A DNA stretch of 53,691 nt from Bacillota bacterium. GTDB lineage: Bacteria; Bacillota; Clostridia; Christensenellales; SZUA-584. This document shows positions 9,173 to 17,326 of this stretch, one piece after another. The notes beneath the pieces are model-generated. The model was not told the origin of the DNA and did not search any database. It worked only from the letters and a program-made list of their open reading frames with translations. The stretch lies in contig JAEZHF010000069.1 in the NCBI GenBank assembly GCA_023416745.1, positions 1-53,691 of the forward strand, given 5' to 3'. How positions within the stretch are numbered: the stretch's first letter is position 1; the number at the start of each line of letters is the position of its first letter. Position numbers and translations under genes: made by a program.

Positions 9173-9242
9173 TAATATATGAACAGACATTTTTATTGTT
9201 CTTTTGGCATTATCATACGTATTTTTTAATAGGAGGATTGCC

Positions 9243-10115
9243 ATGCGCGACTATATAATCGCCACCGACTCGGATACCGAGATCCCTTACACGTACGCTG
9301 ACGAGCATAATATACCGGTTTTTTTGATGCCGTATACCGTAAACAGCGAAGAGCGGCTGTTTGACCTGGGCCGGAACACCGACTTTACCGCATTCTATCA
9401 GGAGCTGCGGGACGGGGCCGAGGCGGTGACCTCCACACGCCCGCCGGCGGACATCGCCGACTTTTTCCGCGAGATCGTCAAGGACGGCAAAGCGGTGCTG
9501 TACCTCTCGTTTTCGTCGGCGCTTTCCGGGCATTACGATCTGTCGCTGATGGCGCGGAACATGGTGCTGGAGGAGTATCCCGACGCGTGCATTGAGATCG
9601 TCGATACGCTGCGCATCTCGATGGGCGCGGGCGAGCTGGTGATGGAAGCACAGCAGCTCAAAGAAGAGGGCAAGACGCTCGAGGAGGTTCGGGACTGGGT
9701 GATCGCCAACCGCCAGCGCGCGCACGCGTGGTTCTCGGTGGACGATTTGAACTACCTGAAAAAGGGCGGACGCCTCTCCGGTGCGGCGGCGGCCATCGGC
9801 ACGATACTCGATGTCAAGCCGATACTCAAGCTGAACAAAGAGGGCAAGATCGTCGCGGCGGACAAGGTCAAGGGCTCCAAGAAGATACTCAAGTATTTTC
9901 TCAGTGTGATTCAGGACAACGTCGAGCAGCCCGAAACGCAGACGGCCTACGTGCTCCACGCGGACAGCATGGATGCAGCGCTTAAAATGAAGATACAGAT
10001 AGAGGAGAGCGTACCGTTTAAAGAGGTGAAGATTCAGGACATCGGACCGGTTATCGGCTGCCATACGGGCCCGGGTGCGATGGCCGTGATATTCATGGGC
10101 AAAGAAATGGCGTAA
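9243..10115 (+). CDS. DegV family fatty-acid-binding protein
   Basis: DegV/FakB-type protein of 290 residues, expected to hold a fatty acid for a kinase partner. The N-terminal domain opens with IIATDSDTEIPYTYADE and has VTSTRPPADIADFF; the conserved SSALSGHYDLS and the later NYLKKGGRLSGAAAAIGTILDVKPIL and CHTGPGAMAV are DegV signatures that line the lipid cavity. AGGAGG sits six bases before the ATG; an earlier in-frame start at 9204 would put that site inside the gene. No FakA kinase lies next to it, so its partner must be elsewhere. Confidence 0.88.
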   Translation: MRDYIIATDSDTEIPYTYADEHNIPVFLMPYTVNSEERLFDLGRNTDFTAFYQELRDGAEAVTSTRPPADIADFFREIVKDGKAVLYLSFSSALSGHYDLSLMARNMVLEEYPDACIEIVDTLRISMGAGELVMEAQQLKEEGKTLEEVRDWVIANRQRAHAWFSVDDLNYLKKGGRLSGAAAAIGTILDVKPILKLNKEGKIVAADKVKGSKKILKYFLSVIQDNVEQPETQTAYVLHADSMDAALKMKIQIEESVPFKEVKIQDIGPVIGCHTGPGAMAVIFMGKEMA

Positions 10116-10132
10116 AGCATAGGTGCAAAACC

Positions 10133-10163
10133 GGGGGCGTCTGCGGACTGCCCCTGTTTTTAT
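10133..10163 (+). terminator. Probable terminator after the degV-type gene
   Basis: GGGGC and GCCCC can pair across an eleven-base loop, followed by TGTTTTTATT. The stem is short, so this is only moderately supported. Confidence 0.5.
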
Positions 10164-10221
10164 TGGCCCATCATGTGGTACAATTTGAGCAGAGCGAAAG
10201 AGCGGGAGGGGTGTTTGGGGC

Positions 10222-10929
10222 ATGAACTTGCAGGAGCTGGCGGACAATAGCCGCCGCATCGTGTTTTTCGGCGGCGCGGGCGTGTCCACCGAGAGCGGCA
10301 TACCGGATTTTCGCAGCGTGGACGGGCTGTACAGCCAGAGGTACAAATACCCGCCCGAGACGATACTGAGCCATTCCTTCTTTATGACGCACACCGAGGA
10401 ATTCTTCGAATTCTACCGCAACAAGATACTGTTTACGGGGATACAGCCCAACAAGGCGCACTTGAAGCTGGCCGAGCTGGAGGTCGCGGGTAAGCTGACG
10501 GCTGTCGTTACGCAGAACATCGACGGGCTGCACCAGCTGGCGGGCAGCAAAAACGTGCTGGAGCTGCACGGCTCCGTTCACCGCAACTACTGCCGGAAGT
10601 GCCATGCGTTCTTCGACATGGAGTTTATCCTCACTGGGTCAGGCGTGCCCCGCTGCCATTGCGGCGGGCTCGTCAAGCCGGACGTGGTGCTGTATGAGGA
10701 AGCGCTGGACAACGCCGTGACGGATGCGGCAGTGAAAGCGATAGCAAAAGCGGATATGCTGATCGTGGGCGGCACATCGCTCGCGGTTTACCCGGCGGCA
10801 GGGCTGCTCGAATTTTTCAGCGGGGATGCGCTGGTGCTGATCAACAAAACGCCGACGCCTTACGACGCCCGCGCGCGGCTGGTTATCAACGCGCCCATCG
10901 GCGAAACGCTGGGGGCGCTGCGCGTCTGA
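10222..10929 (+). CDS. cobB: NAD-dependent protein deacylase, Sir2 family (CobB-like)
   Basis: Sirtuin of 235 residues that removes acyl groups from lysines using NAD. The NAD site GGAGVSTESGIPDFR is at residues 17-31, TQNIDGLHQLAG follows, and the catalytic histidine is in LELHGSV. A zinc ribbon is formed by YCRKC and the CHC of RCHCGG, and VGGTSLAVYPAA closes the Rossmann fold. The length is typical of bacterial class U/III enzymes. GGGAGG lies upstream of the ATG. It is flanked by a terminator and by a convergent AhpD-like gene, so it is probably monocistronic. Confidence 0.92.
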   Translation: MNLQELADNSRRIVFFGGAGVSTESGIPDFRSVDGLYSQRYKYPPETILSHSFFMTHTEEFFEFYRNKILFTGIQPNKAHLKLAELEVAGKLTAVVTQNIDGLHQLAGSKNVLELHGSVHRNYCRKCHAFFDMEFILTGSGVPRCHCGGLVKPDVVLYEEALDNAVTDAAVKAIAKADMLIVGGTSLAVYPAAGLLEFFSGDALVLINKTPTPYDARARLVINAPIGETLGALRV

Positions 10930-10939
10930 CGCCGCTATG

Positions 10940-11284
10940 CTATACCGCGTCGAAGCTGTCCAGTATCTCGCGGAATGCTGTGGCCGCGTAGGTTAAAGCC
11001 GGGCTTCCGCCCAGCGCGACCGCCACTGTGGCCGCTTCCACCAGCTCCTCCCGGGTCGCGCCCGCCTTGAGCGCCTCGCTGACATGGCGCGCGGCACAGT
11101 GCCGGCAGCGGATACAAGCGCAGATGCCGATGGCAATCAGATGCTTGGTTTTGGCATCCAGGCTGCCGGGCGCGAACACGCGTTTCTCCGTGTTCTCAAA
11201 GGCGCTGAACACGTCGGGCGCTTCCTTGCCGAGCGAGAGCATGCCGTCCTGAAAACTGTTCAGCGGATTATTGATCTGACTCAT
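10940..11284 (-). CDS. Carboxymuconolactone decarboxylase / AhpD-like protein
   Basis: A small all-helical protein of 114 residues. The segment around CACIRCRHCAARHV carries the closely spaced cysteines and histidine of the AhpD-like redox branch (CxxC-type motif plus H), followed by AGATREELVEAATVAVALGG, the family hallmark. Likely role: peroxide or disulfide-linked redox chemistry, or a carboxymuconolactone-type decarboxylase fold of unknown substrate. AGGAGGAAC precedes the ATG on the minus strand. It converges with the sirtuin gene and diverges from the lipoprotein gene. It is the only minus-strand gene after 4 kb. Confidence 0.85.
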   Translation of the reverse strand: MSQINNPLNSFQDGMLSLGKEAPDVFSAFENTEKRVFAPGSLDAKTKHLIAIGICACIRCRHCAARHVSEALKAGATREELVEAATVAVALGGSPALTYAATAFREILDSFDAV

Positions 11285-11307
11285 AAAAGTTCCTCCTGAT
11301 ATTGCTG

Positions 11308-11336
11308 GTATTATCGTTCGCGTCCAGGTGCGCTAA
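11308..11336 (-). promoter_or_regulatory. Possible promoter for the AhpD-like gene
   Basis: On the minus strand TTAGCG is followed after 17 bases by TAATAC, about 24 bases before the start codon. The -35 box is imperfect. Confidence 0.4.
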
Positions 11337-11374
11337 TATCCGCCATGCCGGAGGAATATTGAAAAGGCCTGTCT

Positions 11375-11403
11375 TTGAAATGACACGCCAGCCGTGGTAT
11401 AAT
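11375..11403 (+). promoter_or_regulatory. Sigma-A-type promoter for the solute-binding lipoprotein
   Basis: TTGAAA and a perfect TATAAT, separated by 17 bases, lie 30 bases before the ATG at 11434. Confidence 0.7.
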
Positions 11404-11433
11404 CCAGATAACATGCAATGCCGGGAGGTTACA

Positions 11434-12444
11434 ATGAGAAAGCCTGTGCTTTTGATGCTTGCGCTCGTGCTGGTGATGGCGCTTTGCGCCTGTGGGGACA
11501 ACACTGCGCCGCAAGCCAGCCCGTCGCCGACAGCGGTACCGGAGTCTGTTGATGTGGACGATGAGCCCAAGGAAGTGGTGCAGATTGGCTTCAGCATCGC
11601 CGGGGAAGGCGCTTTTTTCGATCAGCTTGAAGCGGACATTAAAGCGGCGTGCGCGGCAAAGAGCTATACGTTCTCGCTGCGGCGTCCCAAGACCGCGCCG
11701 GAGCAGGTGAACGATATATCGGAGCTGCTTGCGGACGGTATATCCGTGCTGGTCATTGGGCCGGCGGACGTGGACGCGCTGGAAACGGCGCTGGCGGAGT
11801 GTGAGACGGACGGAGTGCCCGTTATCAATATCATCGACTCGATCAACGGCAAGGTGACCACGCTGGTCTCGCCGGACTACGCCGAAGCCGGAAGCCTGGC
11901 CGCGCAGCGAGCGGACAGCCTGTTCGGCGATGCGGGCGTTGAGTGCCTTGAGCTCAAGCTGGACTACGACAGCTTTATCATGCAGCTGCTGTCCGACGGA
12001 TTCGCCAAGCAGCTGACAGAAAACGACAAGCTGGTGCTGGCAGCTGAGCAGTACTGCGGCAACGACGAGGAACAGGCCTACCAGCTGACCAAGACGGAGC
12101 TGCAGGGAGAGAGCAGCATTGGCTTCATATTTGCACAAAGCGCACCGCTGGCGCGCGGTGCCATGCGCGCCGTTGAGGAGACGGGCTCTTCGGCCAAGCT
12201 GGCCGTGTTTTGCGGCGACATGGATATGATAGCCGCCCTCAGCTCCGGCAAGCTGGACGCTGCGATATTCATCGGGCCGGCCATGCTGGCTGACATCGCG
12301 GTGGACAACGCGGGGCAGTTCCTGAGCAACCCCTCGTTTGTGCCCGAACCGTACATCGAGCTGGAGCTGGACGTGGCCACGGCAGACAACGCGACGGAGT
12401 ATCATTCGGAGGAGCTGCTGCACGCACAGGTAAAGGCAGACTGA
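11434..12444 (+). CDS. Sugar-type periplasmic-binding-fold lipoprotein
   Basis: A 336-residue secreted lipoprotein. A signal peptide (MRKPVLLMLALVLVMA) ends in a lipobox LCAC, so the mature protein would be lipid-anchored at about C20, followed by a Ser/Pro/Thr-rich linker. The rest resembles the RbsB-like solute-binding fold: IGFSIAGEGAFFDQLEADIKAAC, ISVLVIGPADVDALE, and the second-domain AVFCGDMDMIAALSSGKLDAAIF. The start at 11434 has GGGAGGTT eight bases before and is next to a strong promoter; in-frame upstream codons are ignored for that reason. No ABC transporter genes adjoin, so it may be an orphan binding protein or a sensor partner. The ligand is unknown. Confidence 0.8.
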   Translation: MRKPVLLMLALVLVMALCACGDNTAPQASPSPTAVPESVDVDDEPKEVVQIGFSIAGEGAFFDQLEADIKAACAAKSYTFSLRRPKTAPEQVNDISELLADGISVLVIGPADVDALETALAECETDGVPVINIIDSINGKVTTLVSPDYAEAGSLAAQRADSLFGDAGVECLELKLDYDSFIMQLLSDGFAKQLTENDKLVLAAEQYCGNDEEQAYQLTKTELQGESSIGFIFAQSAPLARGAMRAVEETGSSAKLAVFCGDMDMIAALSSGKLDAAIFIGPAMLADIAVDNAGQFLSNPSFVPEPYIELELDVATADNATEYHSEELLHAQVKAD

Positions 12445-12463
12445 CAGCATCACATTTTATTGA

Positions 12464-12497
12464 AGCGGCGGCCTGAAGCAAAGCGGCCGCTTTTTTT
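12464..12497 (+). terminator. Terminator after the lipoprotein gene
   Basis: AAGCGGCGGC pairs with GCGGCCGCTT with one mismatch, followed by seven T residues, 20 bases past the stop codon. Confidence 0.8.
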
Positions 12498-12590
12498 ATT
12501 ACCGGGCAACCGGGGTGTTCATAATTCTTTTACATGGCCGGCCAGTATCTTTGGGGGCCAGCCGCACGTATATATATGAAAGCCGGATTT

Positions 12591-12614
12591 TTTGCCGGGG
12601 AATGAACCGGCAAA
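12591..12614 (+). other. Perfect hairpin in the leader of the deacetylase-like gene
   Basis: TTTGCCGG and CCGGCAAA form an eight-base stem with an eight-base loop, about 30 bases before the start codon. There is no T-tract, so it is not a terminator; it could stabilise the messenger or be a protein site. Confidence 0.5.
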
Positions 12615-12645
12615 CGGGTGAATATACATATGTACGGGTGGTGAT

Positions 12646-13242
12646 ATGATGAATAACATACGAATGCTCAGAATCGTTTCCAATCTGTGCCTGATGATGA
12701 TCATCGGTCTGGTTGCGCTGTCTTCCTTTGGTCTGCACGCGCTCGCGGCCCGTGAACCGGCCTTGAAGGGGCGCACCGGCGCTGATAATATCGCGCTGCA
12801 GATCGCCGTGGACCAGTCCAGCGACGTTGAAGCCTACATGGATGTGCTGGAAAAGGCGGGCGCTCACGGTACATTCTTTTTCTGCTCACAGTGCCTTGCG
12901 GACAGCGCGCTGATTGAAGAGGTGATGCAGCGCGGCCACGGCGTGGGTTCCTATACCTGCGCGGCGCATGAGAACCGGCAGACGGGTATGTACATCGGCG
13001 GCGGCTACAGCGTGACGGTGATGAGCTACAAGAGCGGCGACGGCGTGCGGCAGGTGTGCCCGTCGATAAACCTGACCAAGCTGACAAAGCTGGATGACTG
13101 GCAGGAGATTCTGAGCCGGCAGATCAGCGGCGATATGTTCCTGTACACTGCGGCGGACAACGATCAGGACGAATTCAAAAAAGTTGTACAAATTGTACTG
13201 GATAAAGGTTATACTATATTGAAGGTGGACGAAATGCTTTAA
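12646..13242 (+). CDS. Degenerate polysaccharide-deacetylase-like secreted protein
   Basis: A 198-residue protein with an N-terminal signal anchor (about residues 10-35) followed by a NodB-like core: IALQIAVDQSSDVEAYMDVLEKAGAHGTFFFC, then LIEEVMQRGHGVGSYTCAAHE. In active deacetylases these places hold an Asp-Asp pair and an HxxxH zinc site; here the first is VDQ and the second SYTCAAHE, so the metal site looks lost or altered. The C-terminal part keeps the EILSRQISGDMFLYTAAD and YTILKVDEML layout of the family. It may be a non-catalytic cell-wall binder. Start choice: GGGTGG before tandem ATGs at 12646/12649. It ends 18 bases before the M16 peptidase gene. Confidence 0.6.
   Translation: MMNNIRMLRIVSNLCLMMIIGLVALSSFGLHALAAREPALKGRTGADNIALQIAVDQSSDVEAYMDVLEKAGAHGTFFFCSQCLADSALIEEVMQRGHGVGSYTCAAHENRQTGMYIGGGYSVTVMSYKSGDGVRQVCPSINLTKLTKLDDWQEILSRQISGDMFLYTAADNDQDEFKKVVQIVLDKGYTILKVDEML
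13193..13220 (+). promoter_or_regulatory. Possible internal promoter for the M16 peptidase-dUTPase unit
   Basis: TTGTAC and TATATT separated by 16 bases lie in the last codons of the deacetylase-like gene, 40 bases before the M16 start codon. Confidence 0.35.
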
Positions 13243-13260
13243 AAACACAAGGAGTCATGC

Positions 13261-14538
13261 ATGATAAAGACGCTGGACAACGGGGTCAGAATAATCGCCG
13301 AAAGCATGCCGAATTACAATTCGTTTGCGACCGGCATATGGGTGAAGACAGGATCGACCTGCGAGCAGCCCAAAGAGAACGGTATCTCTCATTTTATTGA
13401 ACATATGCTTTTTAAAGGAACTGAGCAGCGTTCCGCAAAACAGATTGCCGTGGACATGGACAAGATCGGCGGGCAGCTGAACGCCTTTACATCCAAGGAG
13501 TGCACGTGTTATCACGCCCGGGTGGTGCCGGACAAGCTGGAGGTGGCTGTTGAGGTGCTGGCGGACTTGTTCGTGAACCCGCAGCTGGACGCGCAGGAGC
13601 TGGAGAAGGAAAAGGGCGTCGTTCTGGAAGAGATCGCGATGGTGAACGACAACGTGGAGGAGCTGGCGCACGAGAAGATATCCGAGCTGTATTTTTCCGG
13701 CAGCACGCTGTCTCAGCCGATACTCGGCACCGCCGACAACATATCCGCGTTCACGCGGGACGACCTCGTGAACTACATCAATCAGCACTATTACCCGGCC
13801 AATGTGGTGGTGGCCGTCGCGGGCAAGTTTGAGGAAGCGCGCATGCTGGATGCCGTGGAAAAATTCATCGGCACTTATAACCGCGGCTGCAAAAAGGAGA
13901 AGGACGACTGCGCAACCCCGTTCGTGCCCAATCCGCGTACGCTGTTCATCGAGAAGGATGTGGAGCAGACGCACCTGTGCCTCGCGTTCCCGGGCTGCAC
14001 GTTTGCTGACGACGAGCGGTTTGCGCTGGCCGTGATGAACAATGTGCTGGGCGGCGGCATGAGCTCGCGGCTTTTCCAGTCCATCCGTGAGGAGAAGGGC
14101 CTGGCGTATTCGGTGTATTCGTATCCGTCGTCCTACAGCTACGCGGGCATGTTCTCGCTGTACGCGGGCACCACGGCGGCCAATGCGGACACCGTCGTGC
14201 ACCTGATGAAGCAGGAGATCGACAGGCTCAAGACAGAGCGTATCGGTGAGGAGGATTTCAAACAGGGCAAGGATCAGCTGAAAGGCAACTACATGCTCTC
14301 GATGGAAGGGACCAATTCCAAGATGAGCTCGCTGGGCAAGTCGCTGCTGCTGCTGGACGAGGTTTACGACGAGCAGGATACGATCAATAAAATCGAAGCG
14401 GTCACGCTGGACCGCGTGAACGCCATGATCGACGTCATATTCGATTATTCGCGGATGTCCGCGGTTTTTGCGGGAAAAATCGAGAAGAAGAACGAACTGG
14501 AGTCTTTTTTGGAGGGGTTTAATGGACAAGCTGGATAA
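13261..14538 (+). CDS. M16 family zinc peptidase (processing-peptidase-like)
   Basis: Insulinase-type metallopeptidase of 425 residues. The inverted zinc motif H44-F-I-E47-H48 is followed by the third ligand in EKGVVLEEIAMVND (around E124). The second half repeats the fold without the motif and carries the substrate-binding R/Y segment LFQSIREEKGLAYSVYSYPS. The length and arrangement match the YmxG/PqqL-type peptidase that lies next to dipicolinate and dUTPase genes in many spore formers. AGGAGT precedes the ATG. It overlaps the next gene by 17 bases. Confidence 0.92.
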   Translation: MIKTLDNGVRIIAESMPNYNSFATGIWVKTGSTCEQPKENGISHFIEHMLFKGTEQRSAKQIAVDMDKIGGQLNAFTSKECTCYHARVVPDKLEVAVEVLADLFVNPQLDAQELEKEKGVVLEEIAMVNDNVEELAHEKISELYFSGSTLSQPILGTADNISAFTRDDLVNYINQHYYPANVVVAVAGKFEEARMLDAVEKFIGTYNRGCKKEKDDCATPFVPNPRTLFIEKDVEQTHLCLAFPGCTFADDERFALAVMNNVLGGGMSSRLFQSIREEKGLAYSVYSYPSSYSYAGMFSLYAGTTAANADTVVHLMKQEIDRLKTERIGEEDFKQGKDQLKGNYMLSMEGTNSKMSSLGKSLLLLDEVYDEQDTINKIEAVTLDRVNAMIDVIFDYSRMSAVFAGKIEKKNELESFLEGFNGQAG

Positions 14539-14881
14539 CATATTCAAATACCAGCAAATGTTTGACACCGAGCTGGCGGAGCGGCGCGGCCTGACCGACA
14601 TACCGATGGAGGTGTGGATACAGCGCGAAACGCTGGCCATGCTCTCAGAGCTGGCCGAGCTGATTGACGAGGTCAACTTCAAGTGGTGGAAGAACGAGAA
14701 GCCGGTAGACGTGGACAACGTCAAGAACGAGCTGGTGGACATACTGCACTTCTTCGTCAGCATGTGCCTGAAAACGCGCATGAGTGCGGAGGAGCTGCAC
14801 CAGCGCTATCTGGACAAGAACAAGGAAAACTTCGCCCGGCAAAACGGCACGTCCGAGAAGAAGGGCTACGAGGCAGGCTAA
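14522..14881 (+). CDS. Dimeric (all-alpha) dUTP diphosphatase
   Basis: A 119-residue all-alpha NTP pyrophosphatase that hydrolyses dUTP to dUMP. The metal-binding helices show SELAELIDEVNFKWWKN and NVKNELVDILHFFVSMCL, the EXXE...EXXD pattern of the dimeric dUTPase/MazG superfamily, with the KWWK signature of the dUTPase_2 branch. The start at 14522 overlaps the M16 gene end and so is probably translationally coupled; the GGAGGGG inside that gene provides the ribosome site. It complements the dCMP deaminase at 3.4 kb in dUMP supply, although the two are not linked. Confidence 0.85.
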   Translation: MDKLDNIFKYQQMFDTELAERRGLTDIPMEVWIQRETLAMLSELAELIDEVNFKWWKNEKPVDVDNVKNELVDILHFFVSMCLKTRMSAEELHQRYLDKNKENFARQNGTSEKKGYEAG

Positions 14882-14953
14882 CAAAAGATATAAATGGAGT
14901 ACGAAAACTGTACCAGACAGTATTTGACGCATAGCGGATAACGGGATTTAAAG

Positions 14954-14975
14954 AGAGGCGGATTGCCTCTTTTTT
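14954..14975 (+). terminator. Terminator after the dUTPase gene
   Basis: AGAGGC and GCCTCT flank a five-base loop and run into TTTTTT. Confidence 0.8.
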
Positions 14976-14996
14976 ATTTGCGCGCGTTTGGGCTTC

Positions 14997-15024
14997 ACTC
15001 ACAACACCTGCAACGCATAATATA
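14997..15024 (+). promoter_or_regulatory. Sigma-K-type (mother-cell) promoter of dpaAB
   Basis: AC, 17 bases, then CATAATATA, matching the AC-N17-CATANNNTA form of Bacillus sigma-K promoters. It lies 33 bases before the dpaA start. In B. subtilis the same operon is sigma-K dependent, so context supports the reading. Confidence 0.55.
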
Positions 15025-15056
15025 CGGTATGTCATCACATTGAAGGGGAGGTCCGT

Positions 15057-15881
15057 ATGGCGCAGAGCATACTGATCATAGGGGGAGATAAACGGCAGCT
15101 GGCATTGGCTGACATGCTAAGGAGCAAAGGCCACAGCGTGAAGCTGCAGGGTTTTCATAAATTAGGGTTTCAGGACGAGACGATCGTATCACCGGCATAC
15201 ATATTCCTGCCGGTACCATACCGCAACCCGGACGGCAGCATTAAAATGCCGTATTCTGAGAAAAGGCTGACGCTGGACGACATTGTCAGCTGGTATCCAA
15301 AGAGCATCTACCTGCTGGGCGGGTACGACGCGGCGGCGCGGGACGCGTTCGGCGGACAGGTGCGCTATGTGGATCTGATGGACAACGAAGCTTATCAGAT
15401 CAAGAACGCACTGCTCACCACGCAGGCCGCCGTGTGCGCGCTGCTGCAGATGTCGGAAACGGCGCTGTGCGATTTAAAGTGCGTCGTGGTGGGATACGGG
15501 CGGATATCCAAATTTCTGTGCCGCCTGCTCAAAGCGCACCGCGCGCAGGTAACCGCCACAGCGCGCAAGGAAAGCGACCTCGCGCTGATTGAGGCGGAGG
15601 GTATGCACGCCGTACACACCAAACACTTAAGCCGGATTGTCGGCGATGCGGATGTGATTTTCAACACCGTTCCTTATCATGTTTTCGGGCAGGAAGAGCT
15701 CAAAATGATTCGCGCCAATGCCGTTGTGATGGAGCTGGCGTCGCCGCCGTACGGCATGGATTTGAAGCTGGCGCAGGAGCTGGGGGTCAGCGTGCAGGTG
15801 GAGCAGGGCCTGCCGGGCCGGTATTTCCCGGTGTCGGCGGCACGGGCCATGCTGCGCGTATTTGAAAGTGAGGAGAGATAG
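15057..15881 (+). CDS. dpaA: Dipicolinate synthase subunit A
   Basis: One of two subunits that make dipicolinic acid, the calcium chelator of the spore core, from dihydrodipicolinate in the mother cell. The 274 residues begin with a dinucleotide-binding start (ILIIGGDKRQLALADML) and carry a second Rossmann glycine motif VVVGYGRISKFLCRLLKA at about residues 141-158, plus VIFNTVP and ELASPPYGMD near the end, all typical of SpoVFA. GGGGAGGT precedes the ATG. The stop codon is next to the start of dpaB. Confidence 0.95.
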   Translation: MAQSILIIGGDKRQLALADMLRSKGHSVKLQGFHKLGFQDETIVSPAYIFLPVPYRNPDGSIKMPYSEKRLTLDDIVSWYPKSIYLLGGYDAAARDAFGGQVRYVDLMDNEAYQIKNALLTTQAAVCALLQMSETALCDLKCVVVGYGRISKFLCRLLKAHRAQVTATARKESDLALIEAEGMHAVHTKHLSRIVGDADVIFNTVPYHVFGQEELKMIRANAVVMELASPPYGMDLKLAQELGVSVQVEQGLPGRYFPVSAARAMLRVFESEER

Positions 15882-16475
15882 ATGGAGCTTGCAGGAAAAC
15901 GGGTCGGATTTGCGATCACGGGGTCTTTTTGTACATTCGACCAGATACTGCCGGTGGTGGAGCAGCTGGTGAAAGCGGGTGCAGACGTCGTGCCGATACT
16001 GTCGCTGAACGCGGCGCAGCTGGACACGCGGTTTTTTAAAGCGGCGGAATTCAAGCGGATACTGAAGGAGATGACGGGCAAGGATATCATTGACGATCTG
16101 GTGCATGCGGAGCCCATCGGCCCGAAAAAAATGCTGGATATTGTCATCATTGCGCCTTGCACGGGAAATACTTTGGCGAAGCTGGCGCTGGGCGTAACGG
16201 ACACGCCGGTGGTGCTGGCGGCCAAGGCGCATCTGCGCAACGCGGGGCCGGTGCTGATTGCGGTGTCCACCAACGACGCGCTGGCGGCCAATGCGAAAAA
16301 CTTAGGGCTGCTGCTCAACACGCGCCATGTCTATTTTGTGCCATACCGTCAGGACGACAGCAAAAAGAAGTCCACCTCCATTGTGGCGGACATGGGGATG
16401 ATACCCGAGGCGGCACAGCTGGCGCTGGACGGCAAACAGATTCAGCCGGTGATGCTGGAGGCAAAACAGGGATAA
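15882..16475 (+). CDS. dpaB: Dipicolinate synthase subunit B (flavoprotein fold)
   Basis: The 197-residue flavoprotein-like partner of DpaA. It shows the flavoprotein start GKRVGFAITGSFCTFDQILPVVEQL, the PCTGNTLAKLALGVTDTPV loop that binds FMN in relatives, and STNDALAANAKNLGLLLNTRHVYFVPYRQDD. It begins one base after the dpaA stop codon, so the two are co-translated. Together with a sigma-K-type promoter this makes a mother-cell-specific DPA operon. Confidence 0.95.
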   Translation: MELAGKRVGFAITGSFCTFDQILPVVEQLVKAGADVVPILSLNAAQLDTRFFKAAEFKRILKEMTGKDIIDDLVHAEPIGPKKMLDIVIIAPCTGNTLAKLALGVTDTPVVLAAKAHLRNAGPVLIAVSTNDALAANAKNLGLLLNTRHVYFVPYRQDDSKKKSTSIVADMGMIPEAAQLALDGKQIQPVMLEAKQG

Positions 16476-16529
16476 CACAGCGTTTTCGGGCGGATAATAG
16501 ATAATACTAATGTGAAAAGAGAGGCCGAT

Positions 16530-17243
16530 ATGCCGCACAACGAAACCTTGGAGCCGCACGATCCGAATACGGAACAGAACAACCCCAAGCAGGGGCCGGA
16601 GATACGCGAATTCGGTGCGCCGCTGAATCAGTCGCCCATACAGACGGTCAGCATCATCGGGCAGATTGAAGGCCACATGAACCTGCCGCCGCAGAACAAG
16701 ACGACGAAGTACGAGCATGTGCTGCCCCAGCTGGTGCTGATCGAAAACGACCCCAATGTGAAAGGGTTCATCATACTGATCAACACGGTGGGGGGCGACG
16801 TGGAGGCTGGGCTCGCGCTGGGCGAGATGATCTCCGGTATGAACAAGCCCAGTGTTTCGTTGGTTCTGGGCGGCGGGCACAGCATCGGCGTGACGCTGGC
16901 GGTGGCCGCCCGCTGTTCCTACATATCCCCGTCGGCGAGCATGACGATCCATCCCATACGCATGAGCGGCGTGATCATCGGCGTGCCGCAGACGTACGAC
17001 TTCTTTGAGAAGATGCAGCGGCGCATCGTGGAGTTCGTATGCGCCCATTCGAAGATCGCGCCGGAGGAGTACCGGCGGCTGATGATGAAGACGGGTGAGA
17101 TCGCCAACGACTGCGGTACGGTGCTGGTGGGCAAAGAGGTGGTGGACTGCGGCATCATCGGTGCGGTGGGTACGTATAAGGACGCGTGCGACAAGATCAA
17201 TGAGCTGGCCGGCATCACGCAGGACAAGCCCGAGAACGCGTAA
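16530..17243 (+). CDS. tepA: ClpP-fold serine protease, TepA/YmfB-like
   Basis: A ClpP/crotonase-fold peptidase of 237 residues related to B. subtilis TepA, implicated there in protein export and in clearing small acid-soluble spore proteins. GGDVEAGLALGEMI and the nucleophile elbow GGGHSIGV (S118) are followed by SMTIHPIRMSG with a histidine (H141) at the ClpP position. The ATG at 16530 is preferred to GTG at 16512 because AGAGAGG lies five bases before it and none precedes the GTG. The order dpaA-dpaB-tepA-spoIIIE resembles B. subtilis synteny. Confidence 0.88.
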   Translation: MPHNETLEPHDPNTEQNNPKQGPEIREFGAPLNQSPIQTVSIIGQIEGHMNLPPQNKTTKYEHVLPQLVLIENDPNVKGFIILINTVGGDVEAGLALGEMISGMNKPSVSLVLGGGHSIGVTLAVAARCSYISPSASMTIHPIRMSGVIIGVPQTYDFFEKMQRRIVEFVCAHSKIAPEEYRRLMMKTGEIANDCGTVLVGKEVVDCGIIGAVGTYKDACDKINELAGITQDKPENA

Positions 17244-17279
17244 GTGATCCCGCATGTCACCGCCGGTATATGGGGGTGG

Positions 17280-17307
17280 TTGTATATTTTCCTCGGTATG
17301 GTATAAT
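17280..17307 (+). promoter_or_regulatory. Possible promoter for spoIIIE
   Basis: TTGTAT and TATAAT with a 16-base spacer lie 20 bases before the spoIIIE ATG. Confidence 0.5.
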
Positions 17308-17326
17308 AATCACCGAGGTGAAGCAT

